A stretch of DNA of 64,000 bases from Diorhabda sublineata (lineage: Eukaryota; Arthropoda; Insecta; Coleoptera; Chrysomelidae): contig NW_026614300.1 of the NCBI RefSeq assembly GCF_026230105.1, positions 44,876 to 108,875 of the forward strand. Direction: 5' to 3'. Shown here piece by piece: positions 22,563-35,645 of the stretch. The notes beneath the pieces are model-generated. The model saw nothing but the letters and a program-made list of their open reading frames with translations, had not been told where the DNA came from and did not search any database. A program made the translations under genes and the position numbers. Every line of letters begins with the position of its first letter. The first letter of the stretch is position 1.

Positions 22563-24032
22563 TTTGTCAGATATCAAAGAATAACATCGATTGAAGCCCA
22601 TTGACGTCAACTGTCACTTTGTGTTAATTGAAAATTTTCAAAGTCTAACTTCCTAATTTGAAGTCGAATTTCAACATTTCTCATATATTTGAGTGAGTTT
22701 GCATCTAACTTTATCAGATATCATCGAATAACATCGATTGAAGCCCATTGACGTCAACTGTCACTTTGTGTTAATTGAAAATTTTCAAAGTCTAACTTCC
22801 TAACTTGGAGTCGAATTTCAACAATTCTCATATATTTGAGTGAGTTTGCATCTAACTTCGTCAGATATCATCGAATAACATCGATTGAAGCTCGTTGAGG
22901 TCAACTGTCACTTTGTGTTAATTGAAAATTTTCAAAGTCTAACTTCCTAATTTGAAGTCGAATTTCAACATTTCTCATATATTTGAGTGTGTTTGCATCT
23001 AACTTTGTCAGATATCATCGAATAACATCAATTGAAGCCCATTGAGGTCAACTGTCACTTTGTGTTAATTGAAAATTTTCAAAGTCTAACTTCCTAATTT
23101 GGAGTCGAATTTCAACATTTCTCATATATTTGAGTGAGTTTGCATGTAACTTCATCAGATATCATCGAATAAAAGCGATTGAAGCCCATTGAGGTCAACT
23201 GTCACTTTGTGTTAATTGAAAATTTTCAAAGTCTAACTTCCTAATTTGGAGTCGAATTTCAACATTTCTCATATATTTGAGTGAGTTTGCATCTAACTTT
23301 GTCAGATATCATCGAATAACATCGATTGAAGCCCGTTGAGGTCAACTGTCACTTTGTGTTAATTGAAAATTTTCAAAGTCTAACTTCCTAATTTGAAGTC
23401 GAATTCCAACATTTCTCATATATTTGAGTGAGTTTGCATCTAACTTTATCAGATATCATCGAATAACATCGATTGAAGCCCATTGACGTCAACTGTCACT
23501 TTGTGTTAATTGAAAATTTTCAAAGTCTAACTTCCTAACTTGGAGTCGAATTTCAACATTTCTCATATATTTGAGTGAGTTTGCATCCAACTTTGTTAGA
23601 TATCATCGAATAACATCGATTGAAGCCCGTTGAGGTCAACTGTCACTTTGTGTTAATTGAAAATTTTCAAAGTCTAACTTCCTAATTTGAAGTCGAATTT
23701 CAACATTTCTCATATATTTGAGTGTGTTTGCATCTAACTTTGTCAGATATCATCGAATAACATCGATTGAAGCCCATTGAGGTCAACTGTCACTTTGTGT
23801 TAATTGAAAATTTTCAAAGTCTAACTTCCTAATTTGCAGTCGAATTTCAACATTTCTCATATATTTGAGTGAGTTTGCATCTAACTTCATCAGATATCAT
23901 CGAATAAAAGCGATTGAAGCCCATTGAGGTTAACTGTCACATTGTGTTAATTGAAAATTTTCAAAGTCTAACTTCCTAATTTGAAGTCGAATTCCAACAT
24001 TTCTCATATATTTGAGTGAGTTTGCATATAAC
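22563..24032. repeat. 10-monomer segment duplicated 8,820 bp downstream, left copy
   Basis: Ten monomers recur at 31383-32852, exactly 60 x 147 bp away. Shared rare markers are GCTCGTT (22857 and 31677), AACATCAATT (23004 and 31824), GCATGTAAC (ends of those same monomers), GAATTCC (23298 and 32118) and TTTGCAGTCG (23739 and 32559). Differences include ATCAAAGAATAAC near 22575 and CAACAATTC near 22830 here. In the last monomer this copy has GGTTAACTGTCACATTG against GGCCAACTGTCACTTTG in the partner. Confidence 0.88.
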
Positions 24033-27000
24033 TTTGTCAGATATCATCGAATAACATCGATTGAAGCCCATTGAGGTCAACTGTCACTTTGTGTTAATTG
24101 AAAATTTTCAAAGTCTAACTTCCTAATTTGAAGTCAAATTTCAACTTTTTTCATATATTTTAGTGAGTTTGCATCTAACTTTATCAGATATCATCGAATA
24201 ACATCGATTGAAGCCCATTGACGTCAACTGTCACTTTGTGTTAATTGAAAATTTTCAAAGTCTAACTTCCTAACTTGAAGTCGAATTTCAACATTTCTCA
24301 TATATTTGAGTGAGTTTGCATCCAACTTAGTTAGATATCATCGAATAACATCGATTGAAGCCCGTTGAGGTCAACTGTCACTTTGTGTTAATTGAAAATT
24401 TTCAAAGTCTAACTTCCTAATTTGAAGTCGAATTTCAACATTTCTCATATATTTGAGTGTGTTTGCATCTAACTTTGTCAGATATCATCGAATAACATCG
24501 ATTGAAGCCCATTGAGGTCAACTGTCACTTTGTGTTAATTGAAAATTTTCAAAGTCTAACTTCCTAATTTGGAGTCGAATTTCAACATTTCTCATATATT
24601 TGAGTGAGTTTGCATCTAACTTCATCAGATATCATCGAATAACGTCGATTGAAGCCCATTGACGTCAACTGTCACTTTGTGTTAATTGAAAATTTTCAAA
24701 GTCTAACTTCCTAACTTGAAGTCGAATTTCAACATTTCTCATATATTTGAGTGAGTTTGCATCCAACTTTGTTAGATATCATCGAATAACATCGATTGAA
24801 GCCCGTTGAGGTCAACTGTCACTTTGTGTTAATTGAAAATTTTCAAAGTCTAACTTCCTAATTTGAAGTCGAATTTCAACATTTCTCATATATTTGAGTG
24901 AGTTTGCATATAACTTTGTCAGATATCATCGAATAACATCGATTGAAGCCCGTTGAGGTCAACTGTCACTTTGTGTTAATTGAAAATTTTCAAAGTCTAA
25001 CTTCCTAATTTGAAGTCGAATTCCAACATTTCTCATATATTTGAGTGAGTTTGCATCTAACTTCGTCAGATATCATCGAATAACATCGATTGAAGCCCGT
25101 TGAGGTCAACTGTCACTTTGTGTTAATTGAAAATTTTCAAAGTCTAACTTCCTAATTTGAAGTCGAATTTCAACATTTCTCATATATTTGAGTGTGTTTG
25201 CATCTAACTTTGTCAGATATCATCGAATAACATCGATTGAAGCCCATTGAGGTCCACTGTCACTTTGTGTTAATTGAAAATTTTCAAAGTCTAACTTCCT
25301 AATTTGGAGTCGAATTTCAACATTTCTCATATATTTGAGTGAGTTTCCATCTAACTTCATCAGATATCATCGAATAAAAGCGATTGAAGCCCATTGAGGT
25401 TAACTGTCACATTGTGTTAATTGAAAATTTTCAAAGTCTAACTTCCTAATTTGGAGTCGAATTTCAACATTTCTCATATATTTGAGTGAGTTTGCATCTA
25501 ACTTTGTCAGATATCATCGAATAACATCGATTGAAGCCCGTTGAGGTCAACTGTCACTTTGTGTTAATTGAAAATTTTCAAAGTCTAACTTCCTAATTTG
25601 AAGTCGAATTCCAACATTTCTCATATATTTGAGTGAGTTTGCATCTAACTTTGTCAGATATCATCGAATAACATCGATTGAAGCCCGTTGAGGTCAACTG
25701 TCACTTTGTGTTAATTGAAAATTTTCAAAGTCTAACTTCCTAACTTGGAGTCGAATTTCAACATTTCTCATATATTTGAGTGAGTTTGCATCCAACTTTG
25801 TTAGATATCATCGAATAACATCGATTGAAGCCCGTTGAGGTCAACTGTCACTTTGTGTTAATTGAAAATTTTCAAAGTCTAACTTCCTAATTTGAAGTCG
25901 AATTTCAACATTTCTCATATATTTGAGTGTGTTTGCATCTAACTTTGTCAGATATCATCGAATAACATCGATTGAAGCCCATTGAGGTCAACTGTCACTT
26001 TGTGTTAATTGAAAATTTTCAAAGTCTAACTTCCTAATTTGCAGTCGAATTTCAACATTTCTCATATATTTGAGTGAGTTTGCATCTAACTTCATCAGAT
26101 ATCATCGAATAAAAGCGATTGAAGCCCATTGAGGTTAACTGTCACATTGTGTTAATTGAAAATTTTCAAAGTCTAACTTCCTAATTTGAAGTCGAATTCC
26201 AACATTTCTCATATATTTGAGTGAGTTTGCATATAACTTTGTCAGATATCATCGAATAACATCGATTGAAGCCCATTGAGGTCAACTGTCACTTTGTGTT
26301 AATTGAAAATTTTCAAAGTCTAACTTCCTAATTTGAAGTCAAATTTCAACTTTTTTCATATATTTTAGTGAGTTTGCATCTAACTTTGTCAGATATCATC
26401 GAATAACATCGATTGAAGCCCATTGAGGTCAACTGTCACTTTGTGTTAATTGAAAATTTTCAAAGTCTAACTTCCTAATTTGCAGTCGAATTTCAACATT
26501 TCTCATATATTTGAGTGAGTTTGCATCTAACTTCATCAGATATCATCGAATAAAAGCGATTGAAGCCCATTGAGGTCAACTGTCACTTTGTGTTAATTGA
26601 AAATTTTCAAAGTCTAACTTCCTAATTTGAAGTCGAATTCCAACATTTCTCATATATTTGAGTGAGTTTGCATATAACTTTGTCAGATATCATCGAATAA
26701 CATCGATTGAAGCCCATTGAGGTCAACTGTCACTTTGTGTTAATTGAAAATTTTCAAAGTCTAACTTCCTAATTTGAAGTCAAATTTCAACATTTCTCAT
26801 ATATTTGAGTGAGTTTGCATCTAACTTTATCAGATATCATCGAATAACGTCGATTGAAGCCCATTGACGTCAACTGTCACTTTGTGTTAATTGAAAATTT
26901 TCAAAGTCTAACTTCCTAACTTGAAGTCGAATTTCAACATTTCTCATATATTTGAGTGAGTTTGCATCCAACTTTGTTAGATATCATCGAATAACATCGA

Positions 27001-27854
27001 TTGAAGACCGTTGAGGTCAACTGTCACTTTGTGTTAATTGAAAATTTTCAAAGTCTAACTTCCTAATTTGAAGTCGAATTTCAACATTTCTCATATATTT
27101 GAGTGAGTTTGCATATAACTTTGTCAGATATCATCGAATAACATCGATTGAAGCCCGTTGAGGTCAACTGTCACTTTGTGTTAATTGAAAATTTTCAAAG
27201 TCTAACTTCCTAATTTGAAGTCGAATTCCAACATTTCTCATATATTTGAGTGAGTTTGCATCTAACTTCGTCAGATATCATCGAATAACATCGATTGAAG
27301 CCCGTTGAGGTCAACTGTCACTTTGTGTTAATTGAAAATTTTCAAAGTCTAACTTCCTAATTTGAAGTCGAATTTCAACATTTCTCATATATTTGAGTGT
27401 GTTTGCATCTAACTTTGTCAGATATCATCGAATAACATCGATTGAAGCCCATTGAGGTCCACTGTCACTTTGTGTTAATTGAAAATTTTCAAAGTCTAAC
27501 TTCCTAATTTGGAGTCGAATTTCAACATTTCTCATATATTTGAGTGAGTTTCCATCTAACTTCATCAGATATCATCGAATAAAAGCGATTGAAGCCCATT
27601 GAGGTTAACTGTCACATTGTGTTAATTGAAAATTTTCAAAGTCTAACTTCCTAATTTGGAGTCGAATTTCAACATTTCTCATATATTTGAGTGAGTTTGC
27701 ATCTAACTTTGTCAGATATCATCGAATAACATCGATTGAAGCCCGTTGAGGTCAACTGTCACTTTGTGTTAATTGAAAATTTTCAAAGTCTAACTTCCTA
27801 ATTTGAAGTCGAATTCCAACATTTCTCATATATTTGAGTGAGTTTGCATCTAAC
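23592..27854. repeat. 15-monomer period region (2,205 bp), mosaic
   Basis: Markers recur at exactly 2,205 bp: TTTGCAGTCG (23837, 26042), GGTTAACTGTCACATTG (monomers 23886 and 26091, 25356 and 27561), AACGTCG (24644, 26849), GGTCCACTG with GTTTCCATC (25255, 27460), and CTTTTTTC with TTTTAGTG (24033, 26238). The match holds for 23592-24179 against 25797-26384 and for 24621-25649 against 26826-27854. The intervening monomers differ (for example 24180 against 26385), where a TTTGCAGTCG-containing three-monomer stretch appears again at 26385-26825. The 15-mer has therefore been patched by short insertions of other copies. Confidence 0.85.
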
Positions 27855-28148
27855 TTCGTCAGATATCATCGAATAACATCGATTGAAGCCCATTGAGGTC
27901 AACTGTCACTTTGTATTAATTGAAAATTTTCAAAGTCTAACTTCCTAATTTGGAGTCGAATTTCAAAATTTCTCATATATTTCAGTGAGTTTGCATCTAA
28001 CTTTATCAGATATCATCGAATAACATCGATTGAAGCCCATTGACGTCAACTGTCACTTTGTGTTAATTGAAAATTTTCAAAGTCTAACTTCCTAACTTGG
28101 AGTCGAATTTCAACATTTCTCATATATTTGAGTGTGTTTGCATCTAAC

Positions 28149-31100
28149 TTTGTCAGATATCATCGAATAACATCGATTGAAGCCCATTGAGGTCAACTGT
28201 CACTTTGTGTTAATTGAAAATTTTCAAAGTCTAACTTCCTAATTTGGAGTCGAATTTCAACATTTCTCATATATTTGAGTGAGTTTGCATCTAACTTCAT
28301 CAGATATCATCGAATAAAAGCGATTGAAGCCCATTGAGGTCAACTGTCACTTTGTGTTAATTGAAAATTTTCAAAGTCTAACTTCCTAATTTGAAGTCGA
28401 ATTCCAACATTTCTCATATATTTGAGTGAGTTTGCATATAACTTTGTCAGATATCATCGAATAACATCGATTGAAGCCCATTGAGGTCAACTGTCACTTT
28501 GTGTTAATTGAAAATTTTCAAAGTCTAACTTCCTAATTTGAAGTCAAATTTCAACATTTCTCATATATTTGAGTGAGTTTGCATCTAACTTTATCAGATA
28601 TCATCGAATAAAAGCGATTGAAGCCCATTGAGGTCAACTGTCACTTTGTGTTAATTGAAAATTTTCAAAGTCTAACTTCCTAATTTGGAGTCGAATTTCA
28701 ACATTTCTCATATATTTGAGTGAGTTTGCATCTAACTTTGTCAGATATCATCGAATAAAATCGATTGAAGCCCATTGAGGTCAACTGTCACTTTGTGTTA
28801 ATTGAAAATTTTCAAAGTCTAACTTCCTAATTTGAAGTCAAATTTCAACATTTCTCATATATTTGAGTGAGTTTGCATCTAACTTTGTCAGATATCATCG
28901 AATAACATCGATTGAAGCCCGTTGAGGTCAACTGTCACTTTGTGTTAATTGAAAATTTTCAAAGTCTAACTTCCTAATTTGAAGTCGAATTCCAACATTT
29001 CTCATATATTTGAGTGAGTTTGCATCTAACTTTGTCAGATATCATCGAATAAAATCGATTGAAGCCCATTGAGGTCAACTGTCACTTTGTGTTAATTGAA
29101 AATTTTCAAAGTCTAACTTCCTAATTTGAAGTCAAATTTCAACATTTCTCATATATTTGAGTGAGTTTGCATCTAACTTCATCAGATATCATCGAATAAC
29201 ATCGATTGAAGCCCATTGACGTCAACTGTCACTTTGTGTAAATTGAAAATTTTCAAAGTCTAACTTCCTAACTTGAAGTCGAATTTCAACATTTCTCATA
29301 TATTTGAGTGAGTTTGCATCCAACTTTGTTAGATATCATCGAATAACATCGATTGAAGCCCGTTGAGGTCAACTGTCACTTTGTGTTAATTGAAAATTTT
29401 CAAAGTCTAACTTCCTAATTTGAAGTCGAATTTCAACATTTCTCATATATTTGAGTGTGTTTGCATCTAACTTTGTCAGATATCATCGAATAACATCGAT
29501 TGAAGCCCATTGAGGTCCACTGTCACTTTGTGTTAATTGAAAATTTTCAAAGTCTAACTTCCTAATTTGGAGTCGAATTTCAACATTTCTCATATATTTG
29601 AGTGAGTTTCCATCTAACTTCATCAGATATCATCGAATAAAAGCGATTGAAGCCCATTGAGGTTAACTGTCACATTGTGTTAATTGAAAATTTTCAAAGT
29701 CTAACTTCCTAATTTGGAGTCGAATTTCAACATTTCTCATATATTTGAGTGAGTTTGCATCTAACTTTGTCAGATATCATCGAATAACATCGATTGAAGC
29801 CCGTTGAGGTCAACTGTCACTTTGTGTTAATTGAAAATTTTCAAAGTCTAACTTCCTAATTTGAAGTCGAATTCCAACATTTCTCATATATTTGAGTGAG
29901 TTTGCATCTAACTTCGTCAGATATCATCGAATAACATCGATTGAAGCCCATTGAGGTCAACTGTCACTTTGTATTAATTGAAAATTTTCAAAGTCTAACT
30001 TCCTAATTTGGAGTCGAATTTCAAAATTTCTCATATATTTGAGTGAGTTTGCATCTAACTTTATCAGATATCATCGAATAACATCGATTGAAGCCCATTG
30101 ACGTCAACTGTCACTTTGTGTTAATTGAAAATTTTCAAAGTCTAACTTCCTAACTTGGAGTCGAATTTCAACATTTCTCATATATTTGAGTGAGTTTGCA
30201 TCCAACTTTGTTAGATATCATCGAATAACATCGATTGAAGCCCGTTGAGGTCAACTGTCACTTTGTGTTAATTGAAAATTTTCAAAGTCTAACTTCCTAA
30301 TTTGAAGTCGAATTTCAACATTTCTCATATATTTGAGTGTGTTTGCATCTAACTTTGTCAGATATCATCGAATAACATCGATTGAAGCCCATTGAGGTCA
30401 ACTGTCACTTTGTGTTAATTGAAAATTTTCAAAGTCTAACTTCCTAATTTGGAGTCGAATTTCAACATTTCTCATATATTTGAGTGAGTTTGCATCTAAC
30501 TTCATCAGATATCATCGAATAAAAGCGATTGTAGCCCATTGACGTCAACTGTCACTTTGTGTTAATTGAAAATTTTCAAAGTCTAACTTCCTAATTTGAA
30601 GTCGAATTCCAACATTTCTCATATATTTGAGTGAGTTTGCATATAACTTTGTCAGATATCATCGAATAACATCGATTGAAGCCCATTGAGGTCAACTGTC
30701 ACTTTGTGTTAATTGAAAATTTTCAAAGTCTAACTTCCTAATTTGAAGTCAAATTTCAACATTTCTCATATATTTGAGTGAGTTTGCATCTAACTTCATC
30801 AGATATCATCGAATAAAAGCGATTGAAGCCCATTGAGGTCAACTGTCACTTTGTGTTAATTGAAAATTTTCAAAGTCTAACTTCCTAATTTGGAGTCGAA
30901 TTTCAACATTTCTCATATATTTGAGTGAGTTTGCATCTAACTTTGTCAGATATCATCGAATAAAATCGATTGAAGCCCATTGAGGTCAACTGTCACTTTG
31001 TGTTAATTGAAAATTTTCAAAGTCTAACTTCCTAATTTGAAGTCGAATTTCAACATTTCTCATATATTTGAGTGAGTTTGCATCTAACTTTGTCAGATAT

Positions 31101-31382
31101 CATCGAATAACATCGATTGAAGCCCGTTGAGGTCAACTGTCACTTTGTGTTAATTGAAAATTTTCAAAGTCTAACTTCCTAATTTAAAGTCAAATTCCAA
31201 CATTTCTCATATATTTGAGTGAGTTTGCATCTAACTTTGTCAGATATCATCGAATAAAATCGATTGAAGCCCATTGAGGTCAACTGTCACTTTGTGTTAA
31301 TTGAAAATTTTCAAAGTCTAACTTCCTAATTTGAAGTCAAATTTCAACATTTCTCATATATTTGAGTGAGTTTGCATCTAAC
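28149..31382. repeat. 15-monomer period continued, more diverged
   Basis: Monomers 28149-29177 correspond in order to 30354-31382 at 2,205 bp, with several substitutions between them (TTTATC against TTCATC at 28590 and 30795; GAAGCCC against GTAGCCC at 28296 and 30501). Just upstream, 27414-28001 matches 29472-30059 at only 2,058 bp. The missing unit is explained by monomer 28002, which starts like 30060 (TAACTTGGAG) and ends like 30207 (GTGTG). A one-unit fusion therefore turned a 15-mer into a 14-mer locally. Confidence 0.8.
29031..30059. repeat. 7-monomer segment duplicated 4,557 bp downstream (partner 33588-34616)
   Basis: Seven monomers match 33588-34616 at 31 x 147 bp. Shared rare markers are GTGTAAATT with TAACTTGAAG (29178, 33735), GGTCCACTG with GTTTCCATC (29472, 34029), GGTTAACTGTCACATTG (29619, 34176) and GTATTAA with CAAAATTT (29913, 34470). 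The right-hand copy has picked up several private changes: ATCGAGTAAC, TCTCGTATAT, GAATCCC and TTTAAGTG. Confidence 0.85.
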
Positions 31383-32852
31383 TTTATCAGATATCATCGA
31401 ATAACATCGATTGAAGCCCATTTACGTCAACTGTCACTTTGTGTTAATTGAAAATTTTCAAAGTCTAACTTCCTAATTTGAAGTCGAATTTCAACATTTC
31501 TCATATATTTGAGTGAGTTTGCATCTAACTTTATCAGATATCATCGAATAACATCGATTGAAGCCCATTGACGTCAACTGTCACTTTGTGTTAATTGAAA
31601 ATTTTCAAAGTCTAACTTCCTAACTTGGAGTCGAATTTCAACATTTCTCATATATTTGAGTGAGTTTGCATCTAACTTCGTCAGATATCATCGAATAACA
31701 TCGATTGAAGCTCGTTGAGGTCAACTGTCACTTTGTGTTAATTGAAAATTTTCAAAGTCTAACTTCCTAATTTGAAGTCGAATTTCAACATTTCTCATAT
31801 ATTTGAGTGTGTTTGCATCTAACTTTGTCAGATATCATCGAATAACATCAATTGAAGCCCATTGAGGTCAACTGTCACTTTGTGTTAATTGAAAATTTTC
31901 AAAGTCTAACTTCCTAATTTGGAGTCGAATTTCAACATTTCTCATATATTTGAGTGAGTTTGCATGTAACTTCATCAGATATCATCGAATAAAAGCGATT
32001 GAAGCCCATTGAGGTCAACTGTCACTTTGTGTTAATTGAAAATTTTCAAAGTCTAACTTCCTAATTTGGAGTCGAATTTCAACATTTCTCATATATTTGA
32101 GTGAGTTTGCATCTAACTTTGTCAGATATCATCGAATAACATCGATTGAAGCCCGTTGAGGTCAACTGTCACTTTGTGTTAATTGAAAATTTTCAAAGTC
32201 TAACTTCCTAATTTGAAGTCGAATTCCAACATTTCTCATATATTTGAGTGAGTTTGCATCTAACTTTATCAGATATCATCGAATAACATCGATTGAAGCC
32301 CATTGACGTCAACTGTCACTTTGTGTTAATTGAAAATTTTCAAAGTCTAACTTCCTAACTTGGAGTCGAATTTCAACATTTCTCATATATTTGAGTGAGT
32401 TTGCATCCAACTTTGTTAGATATCATCGAATAACATCGATTGAAGCCCGTTGAGGTCAACTGTCACTTTGTGTTAATTGAAAATTTTCAAAGTCTAACTT
32501 CCTAATTTGAAGTCGAATTTCAACATTTCTCATATATTTGAGTGTGTTTGCATCTAACTTTGTCAGATATCATCGAATAACATCGATTGAAGCCCATTGA
32601 GGTCAACTGTCACTTTGTGTTAATTGAAAATTTTCAAAGTCTAACTTCCTAATTTGCAGTCGAATTTCAACATTTCTCATATATTTGAGTGAGTTTGCAT
32701 CTAACTTCATCAGATATCATCGAATAAAAGCGATTGAAGCCCATTGAGGCCAACTGTCACTTTGTGTTAATTGAAAATTTTCAAAGTCTAACTTCCTAAT
32801 TTGAAGTCGAATTCCAACATTTCTCATATATTTGAGTGAGTTTGCATATAAC
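31383..32852. repeat. 10-monomer segment, right copy of the 8,820-bp duplication
   Basis: This segment corresponds monomer by monomer to 22563-24032. A private CATTTACGTC lies near 31419. It ends with a monomer carrying AAAAGCG, GGCCAACTG, GAATTCC and GCATAT. From 32706 the array instead follows the order seen at 26532-27119 (displacement 6,174 bp, with AACGTCG at 26849 and 33023), so the boundary between two source copies lies around here. Confidence 0.85.
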
Positions 32853-35645
32853 TTTGTCAGATATCATCGAATAACATCGATTGAAGCCCATTGAGGTCAA
32901 CTGTCACTTTGTGTTAATTGAAAATTTTCAAAGTCTAACTTCCTAATTTGAAGTCAAATTTCAACATTTCTCATATATTTGAGTGAGTTTGCATCTAACT
33001 TTATCAGATATCATCGAATAACGTCGATTGAAGCCCATTGACGTCAACTGTCACTTTGTGTTAATTGAAAATTTTCAAAGTCTAACTTCCTAACTTGAAG
33101 TCGAATTTCAACATTTCTCATATATTTGAGTGAGTTTGCATCCAACTTTGTTAGATATCATCGAATAACATCGATTGAAGCCCGTTGAGGTCAACTGTCA
33201 CTTTGTGTTAATTGAAAATTTTCAAAGTCTAACTTCCTAATTTGAAGTCGAATTTCAACATTTCTCATATATTTGAGTGAGTTTGCATATAACTTTGTCA
33301 GATATCATCGAATAACATCGATTGAAGCCCGTTGAGGTCAACTGTCACTTTGTGTTAATTGAAAATTTTCAAAGTCTAACTTCCTAATTTGAAGTCGAAT
33401 TTCAACATTTCTCATATATTTGAGTGAGTTTGCATCTAACTTTGTCAGATATCATCGAATAACATCGATTGAAGCCCGTTGAGGTCAACTGTCACTTTGT
33501 GTTAATTGAAAATTTTCAAAGTCTAACTTCCTAATTTGAAGTCGAATTCCAACATTTCTCATATATTTGAGTGAGTTTGCATCTAACTTTGTCAGATATC
33601 ATCGAATAAAATCGATTGAAGCCCATTGAGGTCAACTGTCACTTTGTGTTAATTGAAAATTTTCAAAGTCTAACTTCCTAATTTGAAGTCAAATTTCAAC
33701 ATTTCTCATATATTTGAGTGAGTTTGCATCTAACTTTATCAGATATCATCGAATAACATCGATTGAAGCCCATTGACGTCAACTGTCACTTTGTGTAAAT
33801 TGAAAATTTTCAAAGTCTAACTTCCTAACTTGAAGTCGAATTTCAACATTTCTCATATATTTGAGTGAGTTTGCATCCAACTTTGTTAGATATCATCGAG
33901 TAACATCGATTGAAGCCCGTTGAGGTCAACTGTCACTTTGTGTTAATTGAAAATTTTCAAAGTCTAACTTCCTAATTTGAAGTCGAATTTCAACATTTCT
34001 CGTATATTTGAGTGTGTTTGCATCTAACTTTGTCAGATATCATCGAATAACATCGATTGAAGCCCATTGAGGTCCACTGTCACTTTGTGTTAATTGAAAA
34101 TTTTCAAAGTCTAACTTCCTAATTTGGAGTCGAATTTCAACATTTCTCATATATTTGAGTGAGTTTCCATCTAACTTCATCAGATATCATCGAATAAAAG
34201 CGATTGAATCCCATTGAGGTTAACTGTCACATTGTGTTAATTGAAAATTTTCAAAGTCTAACTTCCTAATTTGGAGTCGAATTTCAACATTTCTCATATA
34301 TTTAAGTGAGTTTGCATCTAACTTTGTCAGATATCATCGAATAACATCGATTGAAGCCCGTTGAGGTCAACTGTCACTTTGTGTTAATTGAAAATTTTCA
34401 AAGTCTAACTTCCTAATTTGAAGTCGAATTCCAACATTTCTCATATATTTGAGTGAGTTTGCATCTAACTTCGTCAGATATCATCGAATAACATCGATTG
34501 AAGCCCATTGAGGTCAACTGTCACTTTGTATTAATTGAAAATTTTCAAAGTCTAACTTCCTAATTTGGAGTCGAATTTCAAAATTTCTCATATATTTGAG
34601 TGAGTTTGCATCTAACTTTATCAGATATCATCGAATAACATCGATTGAAGCCCATTGACGTCAACTGTCACTTTGTGTTAATTGAAAATTTTCAACGTCT
34701 AACTTCCTAATTTGAAGTCGAATTTCAACATTTCTCATATATTTGAGTGAGTTTGCATATAACTTTGTCAGATATCATCGAATAACATCGATTGAAGCCC
34801 GTTGAGGTCAACTGTCACTTTGTGTTAATTGAAAATTTTCAAAGTCTAACTTCCTAATTTGAAGTCGAATTTCAACATTTCTCATATATTTGAGTGAGTT
34901 TGCATCTAACTTTGTCAGATATCATCGAATAAAATCGATTGAAGCCCATTGAGGTCAACTGTCACTTTGTGTTAATTGAAAATTTTCAAAGTCTAACTTC
35001 CTAATTTGAAGTCGAATTCCAACATTTCTCATATATTTGAGTGAGTTTGCATATAACTTTGTCAGATATCATCGAATAACATCGATTGAAGCCCATTGAG
35101 GTCAACTGTCACTTTGTGTTAATTGAAAATTTTCAAAGTCTAACTTCCTAATTTGAAGTCAAATTTCAACATTTCTCATATATTTGAGTGAGTTTGCATC
35201 TAACTTTATCAGATATCATCGAATAACGTCGATTGAAGCCCATTGACGTCAACTGTCACTTTGTGTTAATAGAAAATTTTCAAAGTCTAACTTCCTAACT
35301 TGAAGTCGAATTTCAACATTTCTCATATATTTGAGTGAGTTTGCATCCAACTTTGTTAGATATCATCGAATAACATCGATTGAAGCCCGTTGAGGTCAAC
35401 TGTCACTTTGTGTTAATTGAAAATTTTCAACGTCTAACTTCCTAATTTGAAGTCGAATTTCAACATTTCTCATATATTTGAGTGAGTTTGCATATAACTT
35501 TGTCAGATATCATCGAATAACATCGATTGAAGCCCGTTGAGGTCAACTGTCACTTTGTGTTAATTGAAAATTTTCAAAGTCTAACTTCCTAATTTGAAGT
35601 CGAATTTCAACATTTCTCATATATTTGAGTGAGTTTGCATCTAAC
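32706..35645. repeat. Last echo of the 15-monomer period
   Basis: Monomers 32853-33440 recur at 35058-35645, again 2,205 bp apart: GTCAAATTT, then AACGTCG with TAACTTGAAG (33023 and 35228), then TTTGTTAG, then CGTT. The first monomer of each set (32706, 34911) shares GAATTCC and GCATAT but differs at its start (TTCATC, AAAAGCG against TTTGTC, AAAATCG). CAACGTCT, a private change, occurs near 34696 and 35431. Confidence 0.78.
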
